Of a stretch of DNA of 37,949 nt, positions 1-30,436 are shown piece after piece. The stretch spans positions 1 through 37,949 of the forward strand of contig NZ_JAERRG010000056.1 in assembly GCF_016741935.1 (NCBI RefSeq). The letters run 5' to 3'. The translations under genes were made by a program, and so were the position numbers. This stretch comes from Streptomyces endocoffeicus (GTDB lineage Bacteria; Actinomycetota; Actinomycetes; Streptomycetales; Streptomycetaceae). The notes under the pieces were generated by a model. That model ran no database searches and was not told where the DNA came from. It saw only the letters and a list, made by a program, of their open reading frames with translations. The first letter of the stretch is position 1. Each line of letters starts with the position of its first letter.

Positions 1-5863
<5,863 letters not shown>

Positions 5864-5884
5864 GTTGGGTTCCCCGCTCTCCAC

Positions 5885-22354
<16,470 letters not shown>

Positions 22355-22442
22355 GAGAACGCACTCCGCAAACCCGGTCTTCACCATGAATTTTCGAACA
22401 CGAACCGACTCCGGACCCTAGGTTCCGCAGCACCGAAACGCC

Positions 22443-22461
22443 CACCCCTACCGCACCCCTT
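22443..22461 (-). promoter_or_regulatory. Direct repeat AGGGGTG x2, 11-bp period, upstream of PKS A
   Basis: Minus strand AAGGGGTG and TAGGGGTG (22454-22461 and 22443-22450) have the same 3-bp spacer and 11-bp period as the element upstream of the P450. They overlap the mutase E stop codon and lie about 90-107 bp before the PKS A start. A near-palindrome, GGACCCTAGGTTCC (12 of 14 positions symmetric), follows at 22413-22426. Confidence 0.5.
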
Positions 22462-23836
22462 ATCGCGGACCCGGCAATCTTCTCGACCGTTCTGCCAACG
22501 CCGGAGACGCAGTGATCTCCCCGCTTTCCGGCGCGCACGCATCGTATTTCCGCTGTATATAGAAAAGGTCCTCCAGGAGGCCGGACGAGGTGACGGTGCC
22601 AGCCGGGGCGCGCCGCTCGGGCGGCGGGACCGGCAGGGCGCCGGTGTCGGCCCAGCAGAGCCGTCCCGCGCCGTCGAGGGCGCTGCGCGTCCGGCCCCGG
22701 TTGTCCGGATGGACGCAGTACGGCACGTCGAGGTAGCCGCGCCGGAACGCCAGCAGCAGCGCCGTCCCGATGTCCCTGTGGAGGTTCCGAACGGCGTTGA
22801 TCAGCGCGTTCGCCTCCCGGTAGGTCGCGGAGTCACCGCCATGCGCGTCGTCGGCGGGTGGGCGGAGCGGGGGGCGCGCCCTGGCTGCCCTGGCGACGTA
22901 CTCCAGCGCGGCGACGTTCTCGGCGATGGTCGGGATGCGGCGCGACTCGGCGACCGTCTTGACGATGATCCGCTCGGAGCCGGTCGCCAGCGCGAGCCCG
23001 GCGGCCTCCCCGAGCAGCCGGTACGCGCCCCGCTCCGTCCGCGGATAAACGCCCATGTACGCGTAGATGACAACATGCCACGAGGACCGGGAAAGGAGCT
23101 CTTGGCACAGCCTCCGCAACGCGAGGACGGCTTCGATATCCTGTTCCGGATTGGTCTGCTGGGCGTAACTCACAGAAAGGCTGCGAAGGCCCCGCTGCTG
23201 AAAGAACAGCGCCTCCAGGACACTCAGCGCGACCAGGAGGCCCGGCGGGCACAGCTGGCCGAGCATGCATCCGCCGAACGTCTCCAGATGCGGTTCCGAA
23301 TGGAATTCGCGGAGCGCGGCGAAACGGACGGCGCAATCCGACCAGTTGCGGATCGACTCCGCCAGGGGCGTCCGGCCGTACGGCAGGCAGTACGAGACGG
23401 GCCCGCCCTCGGTCGCGGTGAGCCGCAGCGCGACGAGGGCCGAGAAGATGTCGGCCGGGACCGCCGAGCCGTGCCGGACCTGAACCGGGAAGTCTCGGTT
23501 CAGGAGGCCCGCGAGAACGGCCGCCGTGGTCTCCGCCGGATGGCTGACGATCGGGTAGCCGTTGAGGTTCGCGCCGCCGTCCGCACGCACCGCCCGCTCG
23601 GCGGACGCCAGGTCGCCGACCCGGGTGTAGCTGTCCAGCGTGAGCGTGCCGACGGTGGTGGCGGCGGCGGACCTGGTCGCCGCGAGGCCCGCGCGCATCA
23701 GACCAGGCGGGCCGAAGCCCATGCGGGGCTGGGCGACCAGTTCCCCGGCGTCGGCGGCGCGCCGCACGAACGCCCCGAAGTCGACCTCGCGCGGACGCAC
23801 GTCGGTGGACACCGTCCGCGGCGCGACATCGCTCAC
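22460..23836 (-). CDS. Glutamate (methylaspartate) mutase E subunit, VinH type
   Basis: Large catalytic subunit of adenosylcobalamin-dependent glutamate mutase, which rearranges L-glutamate to threo-3-methylaspartate. The 458-residue protein has the family's features: RMGFGPPGLMRAGL near residue 40, LDSYTR, GANLNGYPIVSHP near 95, QVRHGSAVPADIF, GGPVSYCLPYGRTPL, then ETFGGCMLGQLCPP. The GTG start (23834-23836) overlaps the stop of the S-subunit gene as GTGA, so the subunits should be made in fixed ratio. Length is slightly below the usual 480. In this context it supplies the starter precursor rather than fermenting glutamate. The TAA stop overlaps a direct-repeat element that may control PKS A. 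Confidence 0.93.
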   Translation of the reverse strand: MSDVAPRTVSTDVRPREVDFGAFVRRAADAGELVAQPRMGFGPPGLMRAGLAATRSAAATTVGTLTLDSYTRVGDLASAERAVRADGGANLNGYPIVSHPAETTAAVLAGLLNRDFPVQVRHGSAVPADIFSALVALRLTATEGGPVSYCLPYGRTPLAESIRNWSDCAVRFAALREFHSEPHLETFGGCMLGQLCPPGLLVALSVLEALFFQQRGLRSLSVSYAQQTNPEQDIEAVLALRRLCQELLSRSSWHVVIYAYMGVYPRTERGAYRLLGEAAGLALATGSERIIVKTVAESRRIPTIAENVAALEYVARAARARPPLRPPADDAHGGDSATYREANALINAVRNLHRDIGTALLLAFRRGYLDVPYCVHPDNRGRTRSALDGAGRLCWADTGALPVPPPERRAPAGTVTSSGLLEDLFYIQRKYDACAPESGEITASPALAERSRRLPGPR

Positions 23837-24408
23837 GTCCGGCCTCCGTTGCCCGCGAGCTCCCCGGCCCGCGGCGCCATCGACGCCATCATCGTGCGGA
23901 AGTCCGCGGCACCCCGGCCGTCGGCGAAGACGGCGTCGAAACCGGCGTCCAGCAGCGCGTCGGTCTGCCCCGCGGCGGCCTCGTGATCGATGCCGAGCTT
24001 GCCGCCGATCACCACGGGGGTGTCGGCCAGCTCGGGACGGGCCCGCAGTCTGTCGATCAACCGCAGCCCCTCCTCCCGGCCGTGGCCGTTGACGCTGCTG
24101 ATGACGACCATCGCGGGGTCGATCCGGCAGCACTCCTCGATCAGCAGGTCGTCGGGGACGCACGGCCCGAGGTTCAGCACCGTGTAGCCGAGTTCCTCGA
24201 TCAGGAGCTGGAGGAACACCAGATTCCAGGTGTGCGCGTCGGAGGACACGCTGCTGACGACCACGGTGCCCGCCCGCGCGGCAGGCGGGCACCGGTCCGC
24301 CGCGCGGGCGGGCACCGGTTCCATCGGGCGGGCGGGCACCGGTTCCATCGGGCGGGCGGGCACCGGTTCCATCGGGCGGGCGGGCACCGGTTCCATCGGG
24401 CGGTTCAT
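23833..24408 (-). CDS. Glutamate (methylaspartate) mutase S subunit, cobalamin-binding, VinI type
   Basis: Small B12-binding subunit of glutamate mutase, 191 residues. The cobalamin-ligating segment is SSDAHTWN with Asp57 and His59. The usual Gly of DxHxxG is Asn here. A second signature, VVISSVNGHGREEGL, then VVIGGKLGID near the C-terminal half, completes the Rossmann-like fold. The ATG at 24406-24408 follows GGGGGA with good spacing and overlaps the decarboxylase stop as ATGA. The first 35 residues are unusual: MNR followed by four copies of PMEPVPAR, encoded by a 24-bp tandem repeat. That extension is not part of the fold, and each repeat contains a possible internal ATG without an evident ribosome binding site. 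Confidence 0.93.
   Translation of the reverse strand: MNRPMEPVPARPMEPVPARPMEPVPARPMEPVPARAADRCPPAARAGTVVVSSVSSDAHTWNLVFLQLLIEELGYTVLNLGPCVPDDLLIEECCRIDPAMVVISSVNGHGREEGLRLIDRLRARPELADTPVVIGGKLGIDHEAAAGQTDALLDAGFDAVFADGRGAADFRTMMASMAPRAGELAGNGGRT
24310..24405. repeat. 24-bp tandem repeat, four units, coding PMEPVPAR at the N-terminus of the mutase S subunit
   Basis: Four units of 24 bp; the first three are identical and the last differs only at its end by the start region. Each codes PMEPVPAR and contains an ATG. The units are in frame with the start codon at 24408, so the encoded extension is 32 residues. Confidence 0.95.
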
Positions 24409-25673
24409 GGGTGTCCCCCCGCCAGGACCGCCGGCCGGGCCGGCGCGGGACCGGTCACCGGCATGTGCGAGCGGTGGTGCTCCAGCCTCGACACCGACAC
24501 GATCTCGCCACCGCGCACCGCCACCTCGGCGGGCGCCGGCCGGCCGAGGAACATCAGCAGACTCGCGGTGACCCCATAGGCCCCGGCGTTCGGGACAGTG
24601 ACGAGGTCGCCGGGCCCGAGCGCCGGCAGCGGGATCTCCCGGCCGAGGACGTCGCCGGGGGTGCACAGCGGGCCGACCAGGCTGGCGTTCTCCGTCGGCT
24701 CCACGTCCATGCGCACCGACACCGGCAGCAGGCGGCCGAGCCCGGACATGCCACCGAGGACGTTGATGCCCGCGTCGAGAATCACGAACTTGCGTCCCCT
24801 GCTCACCTTGACGTTGCTGACCCCGGCGACGAGCGTCCCGGCGGTCCCGACCAGGTGGCGGCCGGACTCGAACGCGATCCGCGGATCGCCCGCGCGCCAC
24901 CCGGGCAGCGACGCGTCCAGCGCCGCCGCCAGCGCGTCGCGCAGCCGCGGGTAGACCGGCCGCTCCCCGGGCGCCGCGTACGGCGCGGCGAACCCGCCGC
25001 CGATGTCCAGGAACCGCAGCGGCAGGTCCAGTTCCCGCGCCAGCCGTGCGGCGCCGTCGATGGTCTGCTCGAACTCCGCCATGAGGCTCGCCTCGTCCTG
25101 GGCGTTGCTCAGCGGGAAGAAGTGCATTCCGGCGAGGCGCACCCCGCCTACCCGCCGCAGCGCGGGCAGGACGGCGGGCAGCGCCTCGGCGTCGAACCCG
25201 AACTGGGAGGGGGTGCCGGTCATGCGGATGCTGGTGGTGGCGCTCCCGGAGGCGCTGTTGACGCGCAGCAGGACGTCGGCGGTCGTGCCGTGCTCGCGGG
25301 CCGCGGCGCCGACGTGCTCGACGTCGGTGAGCGAGTCGGTGGAGAAGAGCCGGACGCCGCGGCCGACGGCGGCACGCAACTCGCCCGGGGTCTTGCCCGG
25401 TCCGGTGTAGAGGCAATCCGCTCCGGCGAAACCGCAGGCGAGGGCCGTGTCCAGCTCCCCGGTGGAGCTGATCTCGGCGCGGCAGCGTCCGCCGGGAACG
25501 GCACGCAGGGCTGCGACGACGTCGGGATGCGGGTTGGCCTTGAGCGCGTAGAACAGCTCGGTCTCCGCGGGCAGCGCGCCGAGCAGGTCACGGGCCGCCG
25601 CGGCGACCTCGTCGAGGTCGTACACGTAGACCGGCGTGCCGAAGCGGGCCGCGAGATCGTCCAGCCGGGTCAC
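24405..25673 (-). CDS. PLP-dependent decarboxylase of the DAP/ornithine decarboxylase (fold III) family, VinO type
   Basis: Predicted to decarboxylate 3-methylaspartyl-ACP to 3-aminoisobutyryl-ACP. The 422-residue protein opens with YVYDLDEV and then FYALKANP, where Lys45 binds PLP. Later come FPLSNAQDEASL, LDIGGGFAAPYA (phosphate-binding glycines), FESGRHLVGTAG and LVGPLCTPGD, whose Cys is the conserved second-subunit catalytic residue. The family includes diaminopimelate decarboxylase. Assignment to the carrier-bound aspartyl substrate rests on the neighbours (ligase, mutase, free ACP). The GTG start (25671-25673) overlaps the ligase stop as GTGA, so expression is coupled. Confidence 0.9.
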   Translation of the reverse strand: MTRLDDLAARFGTPVYVYDLDEVAAAARDLLGALPAETELFYALKANPHPDVVAALRAVPGGRCRAEISSTGELDTALACGFAGADCLYTGPGKTPGELRAAVGRGVRLFSTDSLTDVEHVGAAAREHGTTADVLLRVNSASGSATTSIRMTGTPSQFGFDAEALPAVLPALRRVGGVRLAGMHFFPLSNAQDEASLMAEFEQTIDGAARLARELDLPLRFLDIGGGFAAPYAAPGERPVYPRLRDALAAALDASLPGWRAGDPRIAFESGRHLVGTAGTLVAGVSNVKVSRGRKFVILDAGINVLGGMSGLGRLLPVSVRMDVEPTENASLVGPLCTPGDVLGREIPLPALGPGDLVTVPNAGAYGVTASLLMFLGRPAPAEVAVRGGEIVSVSRLEHHRSHMPVTGPAPARPAVLAGGHP

Positions 25674-27214
25674 CGGGCACCGTCCCCGGCGATCAGCGCC
25701 ACGAGGGCGTCGCGGGCGTTCTTGCCGTGCTGGGTCAGCGGCAGCTCGGGCAGGACCCGGCATTCGGCCGGGACCTTCGCCGGTTCCAGCCGCCGCGCCA
25801 GTTCCTTCAGCACGACCTGTGGCGGCAGGTCCCCCGCGACGAAGACCATCAGGTCGCGGTCACCGTCCGGCGGTAGCACCGCCGCGGTCCGGACACCGGT
25901 GACGTCCATCGCGGCGGCCTCGATCTCCAGGGTGCTCATCCGGATGCCCTTGCGCTTGAACATGTCGTCGCGGCGGCCCGCGAAGTAGAGGTAACCGTCG
26001 GCGTCGAACCGGCCGTAGTCGCCGGTGTGCAGGCGGAGAGCGCCGGTCCGCCCCTCCCGGCGGAACGTACGGGCCGTCAGCTCCAGGTTGTTCCAGTAGC
26101 CGGGCATGACGTGCGGCCCGCTCGCGACGATCTCGCCGGTCTCCCCGACCGGGACGGGTTCGCCGTCCGCGCCGAGGATCTCCACCGTCGTTCCCGGCAG
26201 GGGCAGGCCCACCGAGTCGGGCCGCTCGCGATCCTCCTCGGGCGGCATGATCGAGATGCGCTTGCACTCGGTCTGCCCGAACTGGCGGACGACGCGCGCG
26301 CCGGGGAACGCCGCGCGCAGCGCCTCGATCGTCGCGGGCGGCAGCGCCGCGCCGGTGTTGGTGAACAGCCGCACCGGCGGCGGCGGTTCCCGGTCCCGGC
26401 CCGCCATCGTGACGATGATGGACGCGAACGACGGGACGATCGGAACGATGGTCGTCCCGGTCTCCCGCATCCGCCTGAGCAGGGTCAGGTCCGACTCCTC
26501 GCCCGCGAGGACGATCTCGCTACGGCCGGCGCAGGCGAGCAGGACCTTGTAGAGGCCGTAGTCCCAGGAGATCGGGAACCGGCAGAACACCACGTCGTCG
26601 GGCCGGTACCCCAGCACCTCCTGGATGGCCCGGGTGGCGAAGACGATCTGCGCGTGCGGGCACATGACCGCCTTGGGCGCCGCGGTGCTGCCGGAGGTGT
26701 AGACGAGGACGGCGAGGTCGTCCGGGCGGGTGTCGGACGGCGGCACCCGCACCCCCGCCACGGCAAGCCGCTCCACCTCGTCCCAGACGACCCCGGCGTC
26801 GTACACCGGCGCCGCGCCGATCCCGGTCAGCCGGCCGACCGCGGATCCGGGGGCGATGACCAGCACCGGATCCGCGTCGGCCAGCACCGACGCCAGGTGG
26901 AACTCCTTCATGGCGGGGTTGAGCGGCACGAACACGGCGCCGCACCGGGACGTCCCGTAGAACATGCCGACCAGCTCGCGGTGGCTCGGCAGCTGCACGA
27001 CGACGCGGTCGCCAGGGGCGACGCCGCGGGCCCGCAGCCAGTGCGCGAACGCGTGCGCGTACACGTCGGTCTGCCGGTAGGTCCAGGTTCCGCCGGAGTC
27101 GGTGACGGCCGGGGCATCGGCGCTATCGGGCGCGGCGGCCAGCGCCTCGTCCAACAGCGCATGAACGAGTTCGCCGCCCGCTTCGGTCTCGTGCCTTTCG
27201 TCGGTGGATCGCAC
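25670..27214 (-). CDS. ATP-dependent 3-methylaspartate:ACP ligase, VinN type
   Basis: ANL-family adenylating enzyme of 514 residues that should activate a beta-amino acid and load it on the discrete ACP. Motifs: VYTSGSTAAPK (172-181), FGQTECKR (312-319), TGDYGRFD and the C-terminal catalytic Lys in LTQHGKNARDAL. Three positions match the substrate pocket of VinN as I remember it (Asp230, Lys330, Arg331). They are Asp218 in SWDYGLYK and Lys318-Arg319, each offset by 12. In VinN these contact the amino and side-chain carboxylate groups of 3-methylaspartate. That agreement, plus a glutamate mutase next door, makes 3-methylaspartate the likely substrate; aspartate is the alternative. Translation begins at a GTG (27212-27214) after GGGAAGG. 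The stop overlaps the decarboxylase start. Confidence 0.9.
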   Translation of the reverse strand: MRSTDERHETEAGGELVHALLDEALAAAPDSADAPAVTDSGGTWTYRQTDVYAHAFAHWLRARGVAPGDRVVVQLPSHRELVGMFYGTSRCGAVFVPLNPAMKEFHLASVLADADPVLVIAPGSAVGRLTGIGAAPVYDAGVVWDEVERLAVAGVRVPPSDTRPDDLAVLVYTSGSTAAPKAVMCPHAQIVFATRAIQEVLGYRPDDVVFCRFPISWDYGLYKVLLACAGRSEIVLAGEESDLTLLRRMRETGTTIVPIVPSFASIIVTMAGRDREPPPPVRLFTNTGAALPPATIEALRAAFPGARVVRQFGQTECKRISIMPPEEDRERPDSVGLPLPGTTVEILGADGEPVPVGETGEIVASGPHVMPGYWNNLELTARTFRREGRTGALRLHTGDYGRFDADGYLYFAGRRDDMFKRKGIRMSTLEIEAAAMDVTGVRTAAVLPPDGDRDLMVFVAGDLPPQVVLKELARRLEPAKVPAECRVLPELPLTQHGKNARDALVALIAGDGAR

Positions 27215-27291
27215 AGCCTTCCCTGCTTGGTAGGAGGAGACGGGGTCTTACGGGATGGAACGGGTCGGGGTGTGACGACGGGTGGTCGCCG

Positions 27292-27492
27292 CTACCGGTC
27301 CTCGACGATCGTCAGGGCGCCGGCAGGACAGCTGTGCACCGCCCGGAGCACCGCGTCGCGGTGTTCGGGACCGGGGGCTTCGTGGAGGAGGAGCACCCGC
27401 CCGTCCGCCACGTCCTGGTCGAACACGGCGGGGTCGGACCTGACGCAGGAACCCGAAGAGATGCAGCGCTCCCGGTCGACGGTGAGTCGCAC
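27292..27492 (-). CDS. Ferredoxin, [3Fe-4S] single-cluster type, partner of the P450
   Basis: A 66-residue electron carrier: VRLTVDRERCISSGSCVRS, then HSCPAGAL near the C-terminus. Three cluster cysteines (10, 16 and the one in HSCP) fit the 3Fe-4S ferredoxins that serve actinomycete P450s. It starts at GTG 27490-27492, 8 bp after the P450 stop, so it belongs with it. A longer in-frame reading to 27660 would overlap the end of the P450 and is not needed. A 77-bp gap (27215-27291) separates it from the ligase; nothing recognisable lies there. Confidence 0.9.
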   Translation of the reverse strand: MRLTVDRERCISSGSCVRSDPAVFDQDVADGRVLLLHEAPGPEHRDAVLRAVHSCPAGALTIVEDR

Positions 27493-27500
27493 GGCGCCGC

Positions 27501-28724
27501 CTACCACGTGACCGGGAGCTTGTAGAGGCCGTGGATGAGCGAGTCGTTCTTGAGCGGCAGCTCCTCCGCGGGCACGGCGAGCCGCAGCCCGGGGACCCGC
27601 TCGAACAGCCGGGGGAAGATCAGCTCGAGTTGCATCCGCACCATGGTCTGCCCGGAACACTGGTGGACGCCGTGGCCGAACCCGACGTTGCGCACGGACT
27701 CCCGCGTGATGTCGAAGCGGTAGGGGTCCGGGAAGAGGTCAGGGTCGTGGTTGGCGGCGGCGAGCGAGGCGATGATGCCCTCGCCCTCGCGGATCAGGGT
27801 GTCGCCGAGCTGGATGTCCTCCATCGCGACCCGGGAGGTGCCGAAGTCGGAGATGCTGAAGATCCGCATCAGCTCGTCGACGGCGCGGCTCGCGAGCGAC
27901 CGGTCCCGCATCAGCAGTTCGCGCTGGTCCGGGTGGTCGATCAGGGCCAGGATGCCGAGGCCGATCATGTTCGCGGTGGTCTCGTGGCCGCCTGCGACGA
28001 TGGCGCGGACGAGGATGCCGATCTCGGCGAGCTCCAGCCCGAAGCCGTCCTCCTCGTTCCGGACGATCAGGTTGCTGACCAAGTCGTCGCCGGGCTTCTC
28101 GGAGCGCTCGACCAGCATCCGCTCGATGTAGGCGGCCATCTGCGCCTCGCGGACGGCGATCTGCTCGGGGTCACTGTCCTTGCCGAGGATGCCGGCGACG
28201 TACTCGTGGAAGAAGTGGCGGTCCCCGACGGGGATCCCGAGCAGCTCGCAGATGGCCTGCGCCGGGATCGGCATGGCCAGCTCCTCGATCAGGTCGACCG
28301 TGCCGCCCTTCGCCAGAATCGCGTCGATGTACTCGTCGATGATCTCCAGGGTGCGCTCGCGCATCGCGTCGATGCGCCGGATGGTGAACTCCGGCATGAT
28401 CAAGCGCCGCTGCACGGTGTGTTCGGGGTGGTCCAGGTGGAACAGCGCACGCGGCACCGACTTCAGGATTTCCATCGGCACGGGCAGCATGAGCGGGTAA
28501 CCGTCGTTCGTGATGTCCGCGCTGACCCGGGAGTCGGACAGGATCTCCCGGACGTCGTCGTACCTGGTGACGAGCCATGCCTCCCGGCCGTTCAACGCGA
28601 GGCGGACCTTGGATATGGGGGCCTGCTCGCGGATCTCCTCGTATTCCTTCGGCGGGCCGTAGGGGCAGGACCGCGCCATCGGAAAGGACGGATATTCGGC
28701 CTCGGCTTCACTGATTTCAGTCAT
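27501..28724 (-). CDS. Cytochrome P450 (CYP105-like), probable tailoring monooxygenase
   Basis: A 407-residue soluble P450. It has the heme loop FGHGVHQCSG with the axial Cys356, the I-helix oxygen-activation motif AGGHETT, and the K-helix ExxR in DELMRIF. The sequence around DFGTSRVAMEDIQLGD resembles CYP105-type bacterial enzymes. The ATG at 28722-28724 follows a strong GGGAGGAAAC site; an in-frame extension to 28814 has no such site. With its ferredoxin directly downstream it most likely hydroxylates or epoxidises the finished macrolactam. Substrate and position cannot be read from sequence. The 152-bp upstream gap holds a direct-repeat element (28861-28879). Confidence 0.94.
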   Translation of the reverse strand: MTEISEAEAEYPSFPMARSCPYGPPKEYEEIREQAPISKVRLALNGREAWLVTRYDDVREILSDSRVSADITNDGYPLMLPVPMEILKSVPRALFHLDHPEHTVQRRLIMPEFTIRRIDAMRERTLEIIDEYIDAILAKGGTVDLIEELAMPIPAQAICELLGIPVGDRHFFHEYVAGILGKDSDPEQIAVREAQMAAYIERMLVERSEKPGDDLVSNLIVRNEEDGFGLELAEIGILVRAIVAGGHETTANMIGLGILALIDHPDQRELLMRDRSLASRAVDELMRIFSISDFGTSRVAMEDIQLGDTLIREGEGIIASLAAANHDPDLFPDPYRFDITRESVRNVGFGHGVHQCSGQTMVRMQLELIFPRLFERVPGLRLAVPAEELPLKNDSLIHGLYKLPVTW

Positions 28725-28860
28725 GTTTCCTCCCTGGGTGGGAATGGTGGCAGCCGGGAACCAGATGAGCACATGCCTACGATGCTCAGCGACGGAGGAA
28801 AACGGAATGCGCACGCTGGCCCCCCATTCGGAAGGCTAAGAGAGACGGGACTCGGGTCGG

Positions 28861-28879
28861 CACCCCTAAAGCACCCCTA
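28861..28879 (-). promoter_or_regulatory. Direct repeat TAGGGGTG x2, 11-bp period, upstream of the P450-to-PKS operon
   Basis: On the minus strand TAGGGGTG occurs twice exactly (28872-28879 and 28861-28868) with a 3-bp spacer, overlapping the ligase stop codon. It lies about 140 bp upstream of the P450 start. Direct heptamer-type repeats with an 11-bp period are the usual binding layout of SARP-family activators. The sequence is not the classical SARP one, so the regulator type is open. Confidence 0.5.
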
Positions 28880-30436
28880 CCCCGCCGAGGCGCGTTCCGC
28901 GAGGGCCTTTCGGTCGGTCTTGCGGTTGGCGTTGAGAGGGAACTCGGGGAGGTGCCGGTAATAGCGCGGCACCAGGTCGTGCGGAAGGCTGCGGCGCAGT
29001 TCCCCGGCGAGCCCGGCCGGAGAGGCGGGCGTCCCGGTGTAGAAAGCGACGAGCTCGGTGACGCCGTCGTTCGACCGGGCCACGATGACGGCGTCATCGA
29101 CGCCGGGGCAGCCGCGCAGCGCGTGCTCGATCTCCGCCGGCTCGACGCGCCGGCCCTGGACCTGGAGCTGGGAGTCCACGCGTCCGAGGTAGGCCAGCTC
29201 ACCGCCGTCGAGCCGGCGGACGCAGTCGCCGGTGCGGTACCAACGCCTACCTCCGTGCTCCAGGAACCGGCCCTCGCCGTCGACGGGGTCGAGGTAACCG
29301 GGGGTCATCTGTGGTCCGGTGACACACAGTTCGCCTTGGGCGCCGACCGCGGCGGTGGCGACGTCGGCGGGGCCGCCGGGCCCGAGGAGCAGGCCGTCGT
29401 GGCCCTCGTGCAGGGCGCCGATCGGGACAAGCCCGTTCAGCACATGCGCGGCCGGGACGTCCGGTGCGAAGCGGTGCCCGCTGACCGTGACGGTCAGCTC
29501 GGTGGGGCCGTACAGATTCTCGATCAGCGCGCCGGGCGCCGCCTCCTGCCAGTCCGCCGCGTCCGAGCACCGCAGCGCCTCGCCGGCGAAGAAGCTCCAC
29601 CGCAGCGACGGCAGCGCGGCGGGGCGCAGGCCGCCGAGCCGCCGCACGATCGTGATCGCGCTCGGCGTCGAGAACCACACGGTCAGGCCGCGTTCGGCGA
29701 CGAACGCGGGCAGGTCCCGGTACGCCTGCGGCGGCACCGTATGCGCGGCTGCGCCGGCGCCCCAGGCGCAGAACAGGTCGAAGATGGCACAGTCGAAGTT
29801 GAGGTCGAACGTCTGCGAGAACACGTCGGCGGGCGTGAAGTCGTACCGCGCGTCCAGGAGCCGGAAGTAGTGCGCGGCGGCGCCGTGGGTGATCCGCACG
29901 CCCTTCGGCCGGCCCGTCGAGCCGGAGGTGAACAGGATGTAGGCGACGTCGTCCGGCCCGGCCGGGCGCGGCTCGGTGAGCGCGTCCCGTGCGCTCACCG
30001 GGATCCGCCGAAACGCGCCGGTGTCCAGGCCGGGCGCGAGGACGGGCAGGTCGAGCCCGTCCGGCCCGCCGAGCGGGGCGAGGGCCACCAGCCCCTCCTC
30101 ATCGGCGAGCACCGCGGAGACGCCGGTCAGGTCGAGCATCCGTCGAGTCCGGGCGGCGGGGAATCCGGGGTGCAGCGGGACGACCGTGGCGCCCGCGTAC
30201 AGGGCGGCCAGCAGGGCGGTATAGGTCTGCGGACTCTTGCCGCCGAGAACGCCGACCGCGCCGGGAGGGCCGCCGGCATGCGCGAGCAGCGCGCCCGCCA
30301 GGGCGAGCGCCCGCTCATGGGCCTCCGCGTAGCCGAGCGCGGCCGACGCGGTGCGGATCGCGGTGCCATCCGGGGACGCGGCGAGCCCGCGCAGGAAGCG
30401 CCCGTGCAGTGCCGCTTCGACCGTTCTGATCATCAT
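28877..30436 (-). CDS. Discrete amino-acid adenylation ligase, VinM type (adds the protecting aminoacyl group)
   Basis: A 519-residue NRPS-like adenylation enzyme without a carrier domain. Core motifs: ILFTSGSTGRPKG, FDLNFDCAIFDLF, SFFAGEAL, NLYGPTE, WYRTGD, and the terminal catalytic Lys in NANRKTDRKAL. In vicenistatin-type systems VinM couples L-alanine to the amine of the aminoacyl-ACP, hiding it until the chain is complete. This enzyme sits beside the free ACP gene and fills that slot. Its amino acid is not certain from motifs; alanine is suggested by precedent only. Two adjacent ATGs (30434-30436 and 30431-30433) are possible starts; GGGAG is better spaced for the second. It is divergent from the ACP gene. 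Confidence 0.88.
   Translation of the reverse strand: MMIRTVEAALHGRFLRGLAASPDGTAIRTASAALGYAEAHERALALAGALLAHAGGPPGAVGVLGGKSPQTYTALLAALYAGATVVPLHPGFPAARTRRMLDLTGVSAVLADEEGLVALAPLGGPDGLDLPVLAPGLDTGAFRRIPVSARDALTEPRPAGPDDVAYILFTSGSTGRPKGVRITHGAAAHYFRLLDARYDFTPADVFSQTFDLNFDCAIFDLFCAWGAGAAAHTVPPQAYRDLPAFVAERGLTVWFSTPSAITIVRRLGGLRPAALPSLRWSFFAGEALRCSDAADWQEAAPGALIENLYGPTELTVTVSGHRFAPDVPAAHVLNGLVPIGALHEGHDGLLLGPGGPADVATAAVGAQGELCVTGPQMTPGYLDPVDGEGRFLEHGGRRWYRTGDCVRRLDGGELAYLGRVDSQLQVQGRRVEPAEIEHALRGCPGVDDAVIVARSNDGVTELVAFYTGTPASPAGLAGELRRSLPHDLVPRYYRHLPEFPLNANRKTDRKALAERASAG

Noticed and set aside
22355..22387. Longer PKS A start at ATG 22387
   Set aside because: No ribosome binding site before it; the ATG at 22354 has GGAG at usable spacing.
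24310..24405. CRISPR-like array
   Set aside because: The units are directly adjacent with no unique spacers and are in frame with a gene.
22460..24408. Glutamate mutase as part of glutamate fermentation
   Set aside because: No methylaspartate ammonia-lyase or citramalate genes are near, and the genes overlap a starter-unit decarboxylase and ligase.
28725..28814. Longer P450 start at 28814
   Set aside because: The internal ATG at 28724 has a strong GGGAGGA site and matches usual P450 length.
28877..30436. Adenylation gene as a piece of an NRPS
   Set aside because: No condensation or carrier domain is attached or nearby, and length fits a free adenylating enzyme of the VinM type.
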